Source: Curvibacter microcysteis
Lineage (GTDB): Bacteria > Pseudomonadota > Gammaproteobacteria > Burkholderiales > Burkholderiaceae_C
Direction: 5' to 3' (one strand)
DNA: 64,000 nt
Assembly: GCF_028649435.1 (NCBI RefSeq)
Contig: NZ_JAQSIN010000012.1
In this document: positions 50,878-59,954 of the stretch, piece after piece
Numbering within the stretch: position 1 is the stretch's first letter
Layout: the number at the start of each line of letters is the position of its first letter
The notes under the pieces: model-generated
The model's database searches: none
Seen by the model: the letters and a program-made list of their open reading frames with translations, nothing else
Told to the model about the DNA's origin: nothing
Position numbers and translations under genes: made by a program

Positions 50878-51372
50878 ATGAAGGTGCTCAACCTCCAATG
50901 CGAGGGCGGCCACGGGTTCGAAGGCTGGTTTGGCTCTGAGGATGACTTCCAAAGTCAGTTGAGCCGTGGACTGGTGACCTGTCCCATCTGCCAGGATCCT
51001 CAAGTTCGCAAGCTGCCTTCAGCACCTCGCTTGAATTTGGGGGCACCTCGCCCGGCCGACGCACCTGTTTCTCCGGCGGCTACGGACACCGCTTCGCAGT
51101 TGGCCAAGAGCGCCAACGCCTCCGGATTGAGTGCCCAAGATCGCCATCGCCTTCAGGCAGCTTGGTTGCAGTTGGCGCGTGAGGTGGTGCGCAACACCGA
51201 AGATGTGGGCAGTGATTTCGCGGACGAAGCGCGGCGCATTCACCAGGGCGAAGCGCCTGAACGCGGCATTCGCGGTCAGGCGACGCCACAAGAGACGGCG
51301 GCTTTGCTGGAAGAGGGCATCCCGGTTTTGCCGCTGCCCCTGCCAGCCGCCGCCAAAGAAACGCTGCAGTAG
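50878..51372 (+). CDS. DUF1178 family protein with zinc-ribbon-like N terminus
   Basis: 164 residues. The N terminus LNLQCEGGHGFEGWFGSEDDF and GLVTCPICQD hold a Cys-His and a Cys-x2-Cys pair, probably a small zinc site. The rest is a helical part with EVVRNTEDVGSDFADEARR, typical of the family. It begins three bases after the DUF2818 stop and ends the run that started with nuoA. Function unknown. Confidence 0.88.
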   Translation: MKVLNLQCEGGHGFEGWFGSEDDFQSQLSRGLVTCPICQDPQVRKLPSAPRLNLGAPRPADAPVSPAATDTASQLAKSANASGLSAQDRHRLQAAWLQLAREVVRNTEDVGSDFADEARRIHQGEAPERGIRGQATPQETAALLEEGIPVLPLPLPAAAKETLQ

Positions 51373-51451
51373 TCTGCATTGGGCTCATGCCACGAATCTG
51401 GCAAGGCACATGGTCTGTGCTTTGGGGCACCCGTCCTCTTGGTGCTCCGAT

Positions 51452-53275
51452 TCAATTGAGCAATTGCATCTGCGCAAAATGGGCATAAGCGCCGCCTCGC
51501 GCCATGAGTTCTTCGTGTCGGCCTTGCTCGACCACGCGACCGTGCTCCAGCACCACGATCCGGTCTGATTTTTGAACCGTGGACAGCCGGTGTGCGATCA
51601 CCAAAGTGGTCCGTTCTCGGCCACCGTGCATGGCGGCTTCCAAGGCCGCCTGCACCATGCGCTCGCTTTCGGCGTCCAGCGCACTGGTGGCCTCATCCAG
51701 CAACAGCAGGCGAGGGCGCCGCAGCAGGGCGCGGGCGATCGAGATGCGCTGCTTTTGCCCACCACTCAGGCGCACGCCGCGTTCACCCAAAAAGGTGTTG
51801 TAGCCCTCAGGCAAAGCGCGGATGAATTCATCGGCAAAAGCCTCCTGGGCTGCCGCGATCACTTCCGCATCCGTGGCCTCGGGGTGGCCATATCGGATGT
51901 TTTCCATCGCTGAACTGGAGAAGATCACCGCCTCCTGAGGCACGATGCCAATTTGGGCGCGCAGGGCGTCCAAGTTCCAGTCTGGTAAGGCCACGCCGTC
52001 CAGGTGGATCTGGCCTTTGCCTTCTGCGCTAGCCGCCGCACCCGGGCTGACATCGTAAAAGCGTTGCAGGATTTGGAACACCGTCGATTTGCCTGCACCG
52101 CTGCTGCCCACCAGCGCCACGGTCTCGCCCGGAGCGATGTGCAGCGTCAGGTCCGACAGGGCGGCCTGCTGCGGGCGCGAGGGGTAGTGGAAGCTCACAT
52201 GGTCAAACGAAATGGCGGCGCCCAGCGGGGTGCTGCGGGGGGGCGGAGCGCTTTGCGGGCCCGACACAATGGTCGGCGGACTGTGCAGCAGCTCCATCAG
52301 GCGCTCAGTGGCGCCTGCCGCTCGCAGCAGATCGCCATACACCTCACCCAGTACCGCGGCCGAACTGGCCAGGATCAGCACATAGACCACCGTCTGGCCC
52401 AAGGCGCCGGCACTCATTCGCCCTTGCATCACCGCTTGGGTGCCCTCATAGAGACCCCAAAGCAGGGCCGCGCTGCTGGCCATGATGACAAAGGCCACCA
52501 ACACTGAGCGAGCGCGGCTGCGGCGGACAGCCGTATCAAACGCGGCCTGGGTGGCTTGGGCAAATCGGGTTGCTTCACGCTGGGTGGCGTTGTTGGCCTG
52601 GACAGTCGACACCGCATTCAGGACTTCAGCGGCGACGGCGCTGGCATCGGCCACCCGGTCTTGGCTGGCCCTCGAGAGCCGGCGCACCCGACGACCAAAC
52701 CAGACCGAGGGGGCCACGATCAAGAGCAACACCAGTAGCACCTTGCCCATCACCAGTGGGTTGGTCCATACCAACACACCCAGGGCGCCCAGGCCCATGA
52801 CCGCGTTGCGCAAGCCCATGCTCAAGGACGAGCCCACCACGGTCTGTACCAGGGTGGTGTCGGCGGTCAGGCGCGAGAGCACTTCACCGGTCTGGGTGGT
52901 TTCAAAAAAAGTGGGGCTTTGTTCGAGCACATGGGCATAGACCTCATTGCGCAGGTCGCTGGTGATGCGCTCTCCCAGCCAACTGACGGTGTAGAAGCGC
53001 GCAGCCGAGAAAAACGCCAACGCGGCCGCCACGCCGAACAGGGCCAAGAAGTGGTCGGCCAGAGCCAGGGCCTGGGCTTCGCGCTGTGCAGGTACCAGCC
53101 CGCCGTCGATCAGGCTGCGCAAGGCGATCGGAAAGGCCAGTGTGGAGGCCGCAGCCAGGAGCAAGAACAGCAGTGCCAGTCCGATTTGCCAGCGGTAGGG
53201 CCGAAGAAAGGGGCGCAAGCCCGACAGAGACCGAGGTGAGGCTTTGGCGGTCGAAGGCTTGGCAGGTGAATTCAT
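51452..53275 (-). CDS. ABC exporter, fused membrane and ATPase domains (MsbA-like)
   Basis: 607 residues, a half-transporter that works as a dimer. Six membrane helices lie between about residues 30 and 325, then the ATPase domain: Walker A VGSSGAGKST, signature LSGGQKQRIS, Walker B LLLLDEATSALD and switch His in VIAHRLSTVQ. The ATG at 53275 was preferred to an upstream in-frame start that would run through the marR promoter. The substrate is unknown (lipid or drug in relatives). It is divergent from the MarR-controlled operon and may share control through the 140-bp region between them. Confidence 0.92.
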   Translation of the reverse strand: MNSPAKPSTAKASPRSLSGLRPFLRPYRWQIGLALLFLLLAAASTLAFPIALRSLIDGGLVPAQREAQALALADHFLALFGVAAALAFFSAARFYTVSWLGERITSDLRNEVYAHVLEQSPTFFETTQTGEVLSRLTADTTLVQTVVGSSLSMGLRNAVMGLGALGVLVWTNPLVMGKVLLVLLLIVAPSVWFGRRVRRLSRASQDRVADASAVAAEVLNAVSTVQANNATQREATRFAQATQAAFDTAVRRSRARSVLVAFVIMASSAALLWGLYEGTQAVMQGRMSAGALGQTVVYVLILASSAAVLGEVYGDLLRAAGATERLMELLHSPPTIVSGPQSAPPPRSTPLGAAISFDHVSFHYPSRPQQAALSDLTLHIAPGETVALVGSSGAGKSTVFQILQRFYDVSPGAAASAEGKGQIHLDGVALPDWNLDALRAQIGIVPQEAVIFSSSAMENIRYGHPEATDAEVIAAAQEAFADEFIRALPEGYNTFLGERGVRLSGGQKQRISIARALLRRPRLLLLDEATSALDAESERMVQAALEAAMHGGRERTTLVIAHRLSTVQKSDRIVVLEHGRVVEQGRHEELMARGGAYAHFAQMQLLN

Positions 53276-53380
53276 GGCGAAGGGTTGGGTGGCGTCGGCT
53301 GGAGGCGGGACGGATCGATGCTGATACCGGCACTTGGGGCATTGTCCTGCTTTTACAAGTCTGCCCCTGCAATCATAGCC

Positions 53381-53409
53381 TTGACAATGTTTGCTTAGGC
53401 AAATAATAT
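53381..53409 (+). promoter_or_regulatory. Promoter of the marR-emr operon
   Basis: Consensus -35 TTGACA (53381-53386), 17-base spacer, -10 TAATAT (53404-53409), just seven bases before the marR ATG, so the leader is very short or absent. An inverted repeat fills the spacer. Confidence 0.75.
53390..53403. promoter_or_regulatory. Probable MarR operator inside the promoter
   Basis: TTTGC-TTAG-GCAAA is a perfect inverted repeat with 5-base arms, placed between the -35 and -10 boxes. Binding of the dimeric regulator encoded just downstream would block RNA polymerase. Confidence 0.65.
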
Positions 53410-53415
53410 CCCGGC

Positions 53416-53946
53416 ATGTCTTCTGAAACACCCGACGCAGATCCGCCCCAAATCTCCGCTTTTTACCGAGCCGAGGACTACGGCACACAGATGAGCGTCG
53501 GCTACACCATGCGCCACATCGTGCGACTCATGGGCCAGGAAATCGACCGCAAGATGGAGCCCCATGGTCTGACCAACGCGCAGTGGCTCCCGCTCATCAA
53601 GCTGCAGGGCGGTAAAGGCAGTTGTGGTGTGGCTGAACTGGCTCGTGCTTGTCAACTCGATACCGGGGCCATGACCCGCTTGCTGGACCGTGTGGAGCAC
53701 AAAGGCCTTTGCCGTCGTGAGCGCTCCGTTTCTGACCGCAGGGTGGTCAACCTGACCCTCACGCCTGAAGGTCAGCAGGCCGCAGCGGTGATTCCCCAGG
53801 TCTTGAGCGAGATGCAAAACGCCGTTCTGGCCGGGTTTTCAGAAGCCGAGTGGCAGCAACTCTGTCATTTTCTAGACCGCATTCTCCAGAATGCCGAAGG
53901 CCTGCAAGCTCAGGCCGAGGCACGCACTGCCAAAGGCAAGCCATGA
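53416..53946 (+). CDS. MarR-family transcriptional regulator
   Basis: 176 residues. The winged-helix domain includes GSCGVAELARACQLDTGAMTR (recognition region), LLDRVEHKGLCRR and the wing SVSDRRVVNLTLTPEG. Relatives such as EmrR repress efflux genes and are released by small phenolic or lipophilic ligands. It is the first gene of the efflux operon; its stop overlaps the next start in ATGA. Autorepression through the inverted repeat at 53390-53403 is likely. Confidence 0.92.
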   Translation: MSSETPDADPPQISAFYRAEDYGTQMSVGYTMRHIVRLMGQEIDRKMEPHGLTNAQWLPLIKLQGGKGSCGVAELARACQLDTGAMTRLLDRVEHKGLCRRERSVSDRRVVNLTLTPEGQQAAAVIPQVLSEMQNAVLAGFSEAEWQQLCHFLDRILQNAEGLQAQAEARTAKGKP

Positions 53947-55505
53947 CCCCAACTCTTTCCCAAGCTCCATGTCGGAGCCGATCAGTTTCCCCCATGGGTG
54001 CGCTGACCCTGGTCGCCTCCCTGGCCTTGAGCGCATGCGCTGATTTCTCTGGCATCCAGAGCCAGGCCCAATTGCGCCCGGCCTCTGCCTTGGCTTTGAA
54101 CGATGCGTCGCCCCTGGCGACGACTGTCTGGCAGCGCCAGGCGTGGTGGACGCAGTACGGCGATGCCCAGCTGAACACCTTGATGAGCCAAGCCTTGGCA
54201 GGCAACCCCAGCCTGCAGCAGGCCCGTTTGCGTCTGGAGCGCGCGCAGGCCTTGGCGGGCGGCGCTGGCGCTGCGCTGCTGCCCCAGGTGGGCGCGGTGG
54301 CGGATATCAGCCGTGACCTTTACACCGCCAATGGTTTGTACCCCAAGCCCTTGGCGGGCAGCGTGGAGAACATGGGCACGCTGCAGGCCTCCGCCTCTTG
54401 GGAGCTGGACTTCTTTGGCAAAAACCGCGCAGCGCTTGACGCCGCGGTGGGTTCCGTTCAGGCGGCCGCTGCGGACGCCCAAGCCGCCCGATTGTTGTTG
54501 TCCAGTCAGGTGCTGCGGTCGTATTTCCAATGGGCTCGCTTGGGCCTGCAACTCGGTGTCGCGGAACGCACTTTGCAGCAGCGCGAAGAAATGTTGGGCT
54601 TGGTGCAAGCCCGGCTGAAGGCGGGGCTGGATACCCAGTTGGAGCTGCGCCAAAGCCAGGGCAGCCTGCCAGAGGCCCATTTGCAAATCGAAGCCCTGCA
54701 AGAGCAGATGGGTCTCACGCGCAATGCACTGGCAGCGCTGGTGGGGGAGCCTGCCCTGGCCTCACGCCTGACCGTGCCGTTGCTGCCCGAGGCCGTGTCG
54801 GCCGAGACGCCGGCCCAGGTGCCTGTCAACCTGATTGGTCAGCGCGCCGATGTGGTGGCGGCGCGCTGGCGTGTTGAGGCGGCCGCGCGGGACACCGACG
54901 TGGCGCGCGCGCAGTTCTATCCCAACATCAACCTCAAGGCCTACGCAGGTTTGTCGGCCTTTGGTTTTTCCAACGTGCTCAAGTCCAGCAGCGAACAGGC
55001 GGGCATTGCGCCGGCGATCAGCCTGCCGATTTTTGAAGGCGGTCGTCTGCGCGCCAACCTCAAGGTCAAGACCGCTGACTTGGACAGCGCTATCACGGCC
55101 TACAACGGCGCCGTTCTGGATGCCGTGCATGACGTGGCTGACCAGCTGCTGGTGAGTGAGTCCCTGCTGCGCCAACAGGCGCAGCAACAGGCTGCACGAA
55201 AAGCGGCTGAGGACGCGTATGCCATCGCTCGTCAACGCTACCAGGCGGGCTTGGGAACCTACTTGCAGGTGCTCAGCGCCGAATCCAATGTGCTCAACCA
55301 GCGCCGCTCCAGTGTCGATTTGGCCGCCCGAACGGTCGACACCCAGGTGGCCCTGTGGCGCGCATTGGGCGGCGGATTGACCCCTCAAACCGTGGCGATC
55401 GCACCGCGCAGCACGGCAGAGCAGGGCTTGATCGCGGTTCAGTCGACCCTGGCGAGCGCAGGCCCATCCAGTCGTCCAGACGCTTCCGCAGCCCGCCCGC
55501 AGTGA
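53943..55505 (+). CDS. NodT-family outer-membrane efflux lipoprotein
   Basis: 520 residues. A lipoprotein signal (LVASLALSAC) places the lipid-bearing Cys near residue 31. Two repeats of the OEP/TolC-like domain follow, with NPSLQQARLRLERAQA and the second-repeat TDLDSA-type helices up to LNQRRSSVDLAARTVDTQVA. It forms the outer-membrane duct for the EmrAB pump encoded next. The ATG at 53943 overlaps the marR stop; an earlier in-frame start lies inside marR. Confidence 0.92.
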   Translation: MTPTLSQAPCRSRSVSPMGALTLVASLALSACADFSGIQSQAQLRPASALALNDASPLATTVWQRQAWWTQYGDAQLNTLMSQALAGNPSLQQARLRLERAQALAGGAGAALLPQVGAVADISRDLYTANGLYPKPLAGSVENMGTLQASASWELDFFGKNRAALDAAVGSVQAAAADAQAARLLLSSQVLRSYFQWARLGLQLGVAERTLQQREEMLGLVQARLKAGLDTQLELRQSQGSLPEAHLQIEALQEQMGLTRNALAALVGEPALASRLTVPLLPEAVSAETPAQVPVNLIGQRADVVAARWRVEAAARDTDVARAQFYPNINLKAYAGLSAFGFSNVLKSSSEQAGIAPAISLPIFEGGRLRANLKVKTADLDSAITAYNGAVLDAVHDVADQLLVSESLLRQQAQQQAARKAAEDAYAIARQRYQAGLGTYLQVLSAESNVLNQRRSSVDLAARTVDTQVALWRALGGGLTPQTVAIAPRSTAEQGLIAVQSTLASAGPSSRPDASAARPQ

Positions 55506-55611
55506 GGCGCTGGCCGCGCGCAGCACCCAATCTTTTAACTTCGACCGCCAGAACAAACGATGAGCGGCCCGGCCCTGGGTCGGACCGCCTCACACCAACA
55601 CAGGATTGAAT

Positions 55612-56874
55612 ATGAGCAACGCTTCCAACAACGCTTCGGCCGCTGAGGCCACATCCCGTTCCAATCCCCGCCGCAAAGGCTTGCTGAGCATCGCCGCTGT
55701 GGTGGTGTTGGCGGGTGCTGGTTGGGCCACGTACGAATGGATGGTGGCGCGCCACTATGAAACCACGGACAACGCCTATGTCCAAGGCAACCTGATTCAG
55801 ATCACCCCGCAGATCAGTGGCACGGTCACCGCTTTGCTGGCCGATGACACCGATTTCGTGAAGGCGGGCCAGCCGCTGGTCAAGCTCGACCCAGCAGATG
55901 CCCGAGTGGCCCTGGATCAGGCCGAGGCCAACTTGGCCCAGACCGTGCGCCAAGTCCGTACCTTGTACGCCAACAACAGCGCGCTGGATGCGCAGGTCAA
56001 GCTGCGTGAAACCGAAGTCAGCAAGGCCCAGATCGAGATCGAGCGCGCCTCCGACGACCTGAACCGACGCCAGTCCCTGAGCGGCAACGGCGCGGTCTCG
56101 CGCGAGGAACTGGCCCACACGCAAACCCAGCTTGCCAATGCCCGTTCGGGGCTGGCATCGGCCCAGGCCGCCGTGGCGGCGGCCCGTGAACAATTGGCCA
56201 GCAACCAGGCCATGACCGACGGCGCCAATCTGGAAGCGCACCCCAGCGTGCAAGCCGCCGCCGCCAAGGTGCGCGAGGCATTCCTGGCCTCGCGCCGGGC
56301 GGCACTGCCGGCCCCGGTGGACGGCTATGTTGCCAAGCGCACCGTGCAATTGGGTCAGCGGGTGAGCGCTGGCAGTCCGATGATGTCCATCGTGCCGCTC
56401 AACCAGCTGTGGGTGGACGCCAATTTCAAGGAAGTGCAGTTGCGCAACATCCGCATTGGTCAACCCGTCAAGCTCACGGCGGACCTGTGGGGTGAAAAGG
56501 TCGAGTACACCGGCAAGGTGGCAGGCCTGGGCGTGGGCACAGGCTCGGCCTTTGCCTTGCTGCCGGCCCAAAACGCGACTGGCAACTGGATCAAGGTGGT
56601 GCAGCGCGTGCCGGTGCGCGTGCTGCTGAACCCGACCGAGCTGGCCGCCCACCCGCTGCGCATTGGCCTGTCGATGGAGGCCACGGTGGACGTGAGCAAC
56701 CGGGATGGCCAGACCCTGGCCGAAGCCCCGCGTGACAACGCCACGGTACAAACCCAGGTTTATACGGTGTCGGAAGACGAGGCCACGGCGCTGATCAACC
56801 GGGTGATTTCGGCCAACGCAGGCCGCTCGGTGCGACTGGCTGCGGCCCGCACTGCCACCACCAGCACCCATTGA
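55612..56874 (+). CDS. emrA: EmrA-type membrane fusion protein (HlyD family)
   Basis: 420 residues. One N-terminal membrane helix (LLSIAAVVVLAGAGWATYEW) is followed by TTDNAYVQGNLIQITPQISG, the EmrA signature and first half of the lipoyl-like domain. A long coiled coil (about residues 105-205) and the second lipoyl half with PVDGYVAKRTVQLGQRVSAG follow. It bridges inner and outer membrane. AGGA lies eight bases before the ATG. Confidence 0.93.
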   Translation: MSNASNNASAAEATSRSNPRRKGLLSIAAVVVLAGAGWATYEWMVARHYETTDNAYVQGNLIQITPQISGTVTALLADDTDFVKAGQPLVKLDPADARVALDQAEANLAQTVRQVRTLYANNSALDAQVKLRETEVSKAQIEIERASDDLNRRQSLSGNGAVSREELAHTQTQLANARSGLASAQAAVAAAREQLASNQAMTDGANLEAHPSVQAAAAKVREAFLASRRAALPAPVDGYVAKRTVQLGQRVSAGSPMMSIVPLNQLWVDANFKEVQLRNIRIGQPVKLTADLWGEKVEYTGKVAGLGVGTGSAFALLPAQNATGNWIKVVQRVPVRVLLNPTELAAHPLRIGLSMEATVDVSNRDGQTLAEAPRDNATVQTQVYTVSEDEATALINRVISANAGRSVRLAAARTATTSTH

Positions 56875-56885
56875 GCCGACCCACC

Positions 56886-58466
56886 ATGTCCAATGCACCT
56901 GCTGCTGCCGGGCCGGCGGCCTACGTGCCGCCGCCGCCCTTGACGGGCTCGGCGCGCACCTGGGGCACCATTGCCCTGTCGGCCGCGACTTTCATGAACG
57001 TGCTCGACACTTCGATCGCCAACGTGTCCTTGCCCGCCATCGCGGGGGACTTGGGGGTCAGTCCGAACCAGGGCACCTGGGTGATCACGAGCTTTGCTGT
57101 GGCCAACGCGATCGCTGTGCCCTTGACGGGCTGGTTGTCGCAGCGCGTCGGCCAAGTGCGCTTGTTTGTCCTCAGCGTGCTGCTGTTCGTGGTCGCATCT
57201 TGGCTGTGCGGCCTGGCGCCGAACATGACCACGCTGATCGCTTTTCGCGCGCTGCAAGGTTTCGTGGCCGGTCCCATGATTCCGCTGTCCCAGGGCCTGC
57301 TGTTGTCCAGTTACCCGCGCGTGTTGGCGGGCCTGGCGATGGCCATGTGGTCCATGACGACCTTGATAGCGCCCGTGATGGGACCGCTTTTGGGCGGCTG
57401 GATCACCGACAACCTGTCCTGGCCCTGGATTTTTTACATCAACATCCCTGTGGGCTTGGTCGCTGCTGGTGTGGCTTGGAGCCTGTACCACAAGCGGGAG
57501 ACGCCGACGCGCCAACTGCCGATTGATTCGGTCGGTCTGGCCTTGCTGGTGATCTGGGTCGGGGCCATGCAGGTCACCTTGGACATCGGCAAGGAAAACG
57601 ACTGGTTCCATTCCGGCGTTGTGGTGGCCCTGGCGGTGGTCGCCGTGGTGGGCTTGGCGCTGTTCCTGGTCTGGGAGTTGACGGACAAGCACCCCGTGGT
57701 GGACTTGGCGCTGTTCAAGAAGCGCAATTTCTGGGCGGGTGCGCTGGCCCTGTCGGTGGGCTACGGTCTGTTCTTTGGCAATGTGGTGCTGCTGCCGCTG
57801 TGGCTGCAGCAGTACATGGGCTACACCGCCACGCAGGCCGGCATGGTCATGGCGCCGGTGGGGTTGATGGCCTTGGTGCTGTCCCCTTGGGTGGGGAAGA
57901 ACCTCAGCAAGTTTGACCCCCGCAAGTTTGCGTCCTTCGCCTTTCTGGTGTTTGCTTTGGTGCTGTGGATGCGCTCGCGTTTCAACACCCAGGCGGACTT
58001 GGCGACCATCATGGTGCCTACGATTGTGCAGGGCGTGGCCATGGCGTTTTTCTTCATCCCCCTGGTGACCATCACCTTGTCGGGCATCCCGCCTGAGCGC
58101 ATTCCGGCGGCATCGGGCTTGTCGAACTTTGTGCGCATAACGGCGGGGGCCTTTGGCACCTCGATCGCCACCACGGCTTGGGAGAACCGGGCCGCACTTC
58201 ACCATGCGCAGCTGGTGGAGTCCATCCAGGCCGGCAACGGTCCCGCCATGGTTGCTTTGCAAGGGCTGTCCAGTGCGGGTTTGACGAGTGAGCAAGCGCT
58301 GGCGCAGGTGAATCGCCTGGTGGATCAGCAGGCCTTCATGTTGGCCGCCAATGATGTGTTTTTGGTGTCGGCCATCATCTTCATGGCGCTGATCCCACTG
58401 GTGTGGTTGTCCCACCCCTTGCCCTCCACGGCGGGCAGTGCCGACGCCGCGGCAGGCGCTCATTGA
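56886..58466 (+). CDS. emrB: EmrB-type multidrug transporter (MFS, DHA2, 14 helices)
   Basis: 526 residues. FMNVLDTSIANVSLPAIAGD is the DHA2 motif, followed by SFAVANAIAVPLTGWLSQRVG (motif A region) and FYINIPVGLVAAGV. About 14 hydrophobic segments are visible. It is a proton-driven exporter of hydrophobic toxic compounds. I used the ATG at 56886; a TTG at 56871 overlaps the emrA stop and is also possible. Last gene of marR-OMF-emrA-emrB. Confidence 0.93.
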   Translation: MSNAPAAAGPAAYVPPPPLTGSARTWGTIALSAATFMNVLDTSIANVSLPAIAGDLGVSPNQGTWVITSFAVANAIAVPLTGWLSQRVGQVRLFVLSVLLFVVASWLCGLAPNMTTLIAFRALQGFVAGPMIPLSQGLLLSSYPRVLAGLAMAMWSMTTLIAPVMGPLLGGWITDNLSWPWIFYINIPVGLVAAGVAWSLYHKRETPTRQLPIDSVGLALLVIWVGAMQVTLDIGKENDWFHSGVVVALAVVAVVGLALFLVWELTDKHPVVDLALFKKRNFWAGALALSVGYGLFFGNVVLLPLWLQQYMGYTATQAGMVMAPVGLMALVLSPWVGKNLSKFDPRKFASFAFLVFALVLWMRSRFNTQADLATIMVPTIVQGVAMAFFFIPLVTITLSGIPPERIPAASGLSNFVRITAGAFGTSIATTAWENRAALHHAQLVESIQAGNGPAMVALQGLSSAGLTSEQALAQVNRLVDQQAFMLAANDVFLVSAIIFMALIPLVWLSHPLPSTAGSADAAAGAH

Positions 58467-58497
58467 CCCTGACGGCGCGGCCCCTGCTGGGGGGCTG

Positions 58498-59538
58498 TTA
58501 CACCGGCGGGGCTTGGAGCCAACACAAGGCCACCCGAGCCTGCGGGTCCTGCCAGCAAGGCCCGGGGGAAAATCCCGCCAAGCGAGCCTCGCTTTGCAGG
58601 GCGTTGGCGCTCCATTGGAAGCTGCGCAAGGTGTTGATCGGCTCGTCTGCCAACAGCTTCAGCTCGGTGCGCTGCTCCCCCTGGCCGAGCAGCCAGGTTT
58701 GCGCCTTGCTGCTGATCAGTTGCAGCTGAACCATGGAGGCGATGGGGCTCCAACTGACCTGGTGGCGAAAGCCACTGATCTCGCCTTGCAAGTTCAACTC
58801 CCGGCGGCAACGGAGCAGCGCATTTTGGTTGAAACGCGCCATCAAGCCTTGGGCGTCGTTGTAGGCCCGTTTCAAGACGTCGGCCTCCTGCACCTGATCC
58901 ACAGTGGCCAGCAAGGCGCCTCCGCGCAGGGCTTGCGCCATGTGGCGGAGCACGGTCAATCGTTGCTCTGGCGGTACGCTGGCCAGCGCCGCGCCGCCCA
59001 ACAAGCCCATGCGGCGGCTGGCCTGGGGGTGGCGCGCCGGTAGGTTTTGGGCCTGCAGCGGACTTTGCACCAAGGGTTGGATGTCCAGACGAGGGTAGTC
59101 GTGCTGCAAGCCTGCGGCCTGAGCCTGCAGGTGCTGTACGGACAGGTCGATCGGCAGGTAGCGCACCGGTTGGTCGGTCTCTTCAATGAGCCTGCGAATC
59201 ACCCGCATGGCGCCAGCCCCCCATTCAACCAACTCCGGGCAAGGGCCCATCCGGCGGGCAATTTCGCTGGCGTGGGCGTGCACCACGCTCAGCTCCGTGC
59301 GTGCCAGGTAGTAGTCAGGCGTCTCCGTCGCCCGATCGAACAGCGTGCAACCCTCCAAATCAAAAAGGTAGCGTCCCGGCAGGTTGCGCGGCGTGAGCTG
59401 CAGTCCCCTGAAAGCGTCTGCATTCAATTCAGGAGATGACGCAGCGGTCGGGGCAGGGCTCAGAGCCCAGGGCAGGGGCTCCGCATGGAGCGAGCGGTGG
59501 GCGCTGTTCCATTGGTGCATCGGGCCGACCTTGGACAT
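58498..59538 (-). CDS. Divergent EgtD-like (histidine-specific) methyltransferase family protein
   Basis: 346 residues related along their whole length to EgtD, which trimethylates histidine on the way to ergothioneine. Matching parts are LFDRATETPDYYLARTE, YLPIDLS, AYNDAQGLMARFNQNAL and FRHQVSWSP. But key motifs differ: the SAM glycine motif ELGSG is EWGAG, the GSTIGN loop is GGAALAS, TDLVKD is VDQVQE, and the E-x-S substrate motif near the end appears as N-x-L. Substrate and even activity are uncertain. No egtB gene adjoins it. The ATG at 59538 has GAGG nine bases upstream; a TTG at 59568 is the alternative. Confidence 0.75.
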   Translation of the reverse strand: MSKVGPMHQWNSAHRSLHAEPLPWALSPAPTAASSPELNADAFRGLQLTPRNLPGRYLFDLEGCTLFDRATETPDYYLARTELSVVHAHASEIARRMGPCPELVEWGAGAMRVIRRLIEETDQPVRYLPIDLSVQHLQAQAAGLQHDYPRLDIQPLVQSPLQAQNLPARHPQASRRMGLLGGAALASVPPEQRLTVLRHMAQALRGGALLATVDQVQEADVLKRAYNDAQGLMARFNQNALLRCRRELNLQGEISGFRHQVSWSPIASMVQLQLISSKAQTWLLGQGEQRTELKLLADEPINTLRSFQWSANALQSEARLAGFSPGPCWQDPQARVALCWLQAPPV

Positions 59539-59954
59539 GGTGTCGCGCCTCAGGCCCGAGCCGGCCAAGTCTCACACGCCTTGGGGGCGGGGTGGTGGCT
59601 TGGGGCGATCACGGGACGCGGTGTCATGCGGTTCTCCAGCGCGGTGGGTGTGGGTGTGGGGCGCGTTTTGATTCACCTTATCGGAAAGCGTGTGGGCTCA
59701 ACATGCGGGCTAACGCGCGGATGTTGTTGTTCCACTGCAAGCCCGAGTCTTCTGCTGTTCAGCGTCAACAGCGCGAATGGGCTGCCTGCGCGGCCTGCGC
59801 ATGGCTTGTGTCCTGTGTGCGTCAGGTCTAGGCATTTGCCCCAGTATCCCCGCCGGTGTTGCAGCCGTAGCATGAACTCAAATGCTTGTGGGGCGTGACC
59901 GCCTTGCACTCTTGTTCCTAACCGCATCAAACCAGCCGGAGCGACTCTGAGACG
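59539..59954. other. Intergenic region between the egtD-like gene and livG
   Basis: 416 bases between divergent genes. I see no convincing coding frame, RNA gene or repeat. It should hold the promoters of both flanking genes, but no box pair stands out. A GGAG at 59938-59941 lies 13 bases before the livG ATG, rather far for a ribosome site. Confidence 0.5.

Noticed and set aside
53372..53402. Minus-strand TTGCCT and TATGAT as promoter for the ABC exporter
   Set aside because: The 19-base spacer and weak -35 are not convincing; the exporter's promoter is left open.
59485..59898. Open frames of up to 137 codons upstream of livG
   Set aside because: No ribosome site, no domain and biased composition; the frames partly overlap the egtD-like gene.
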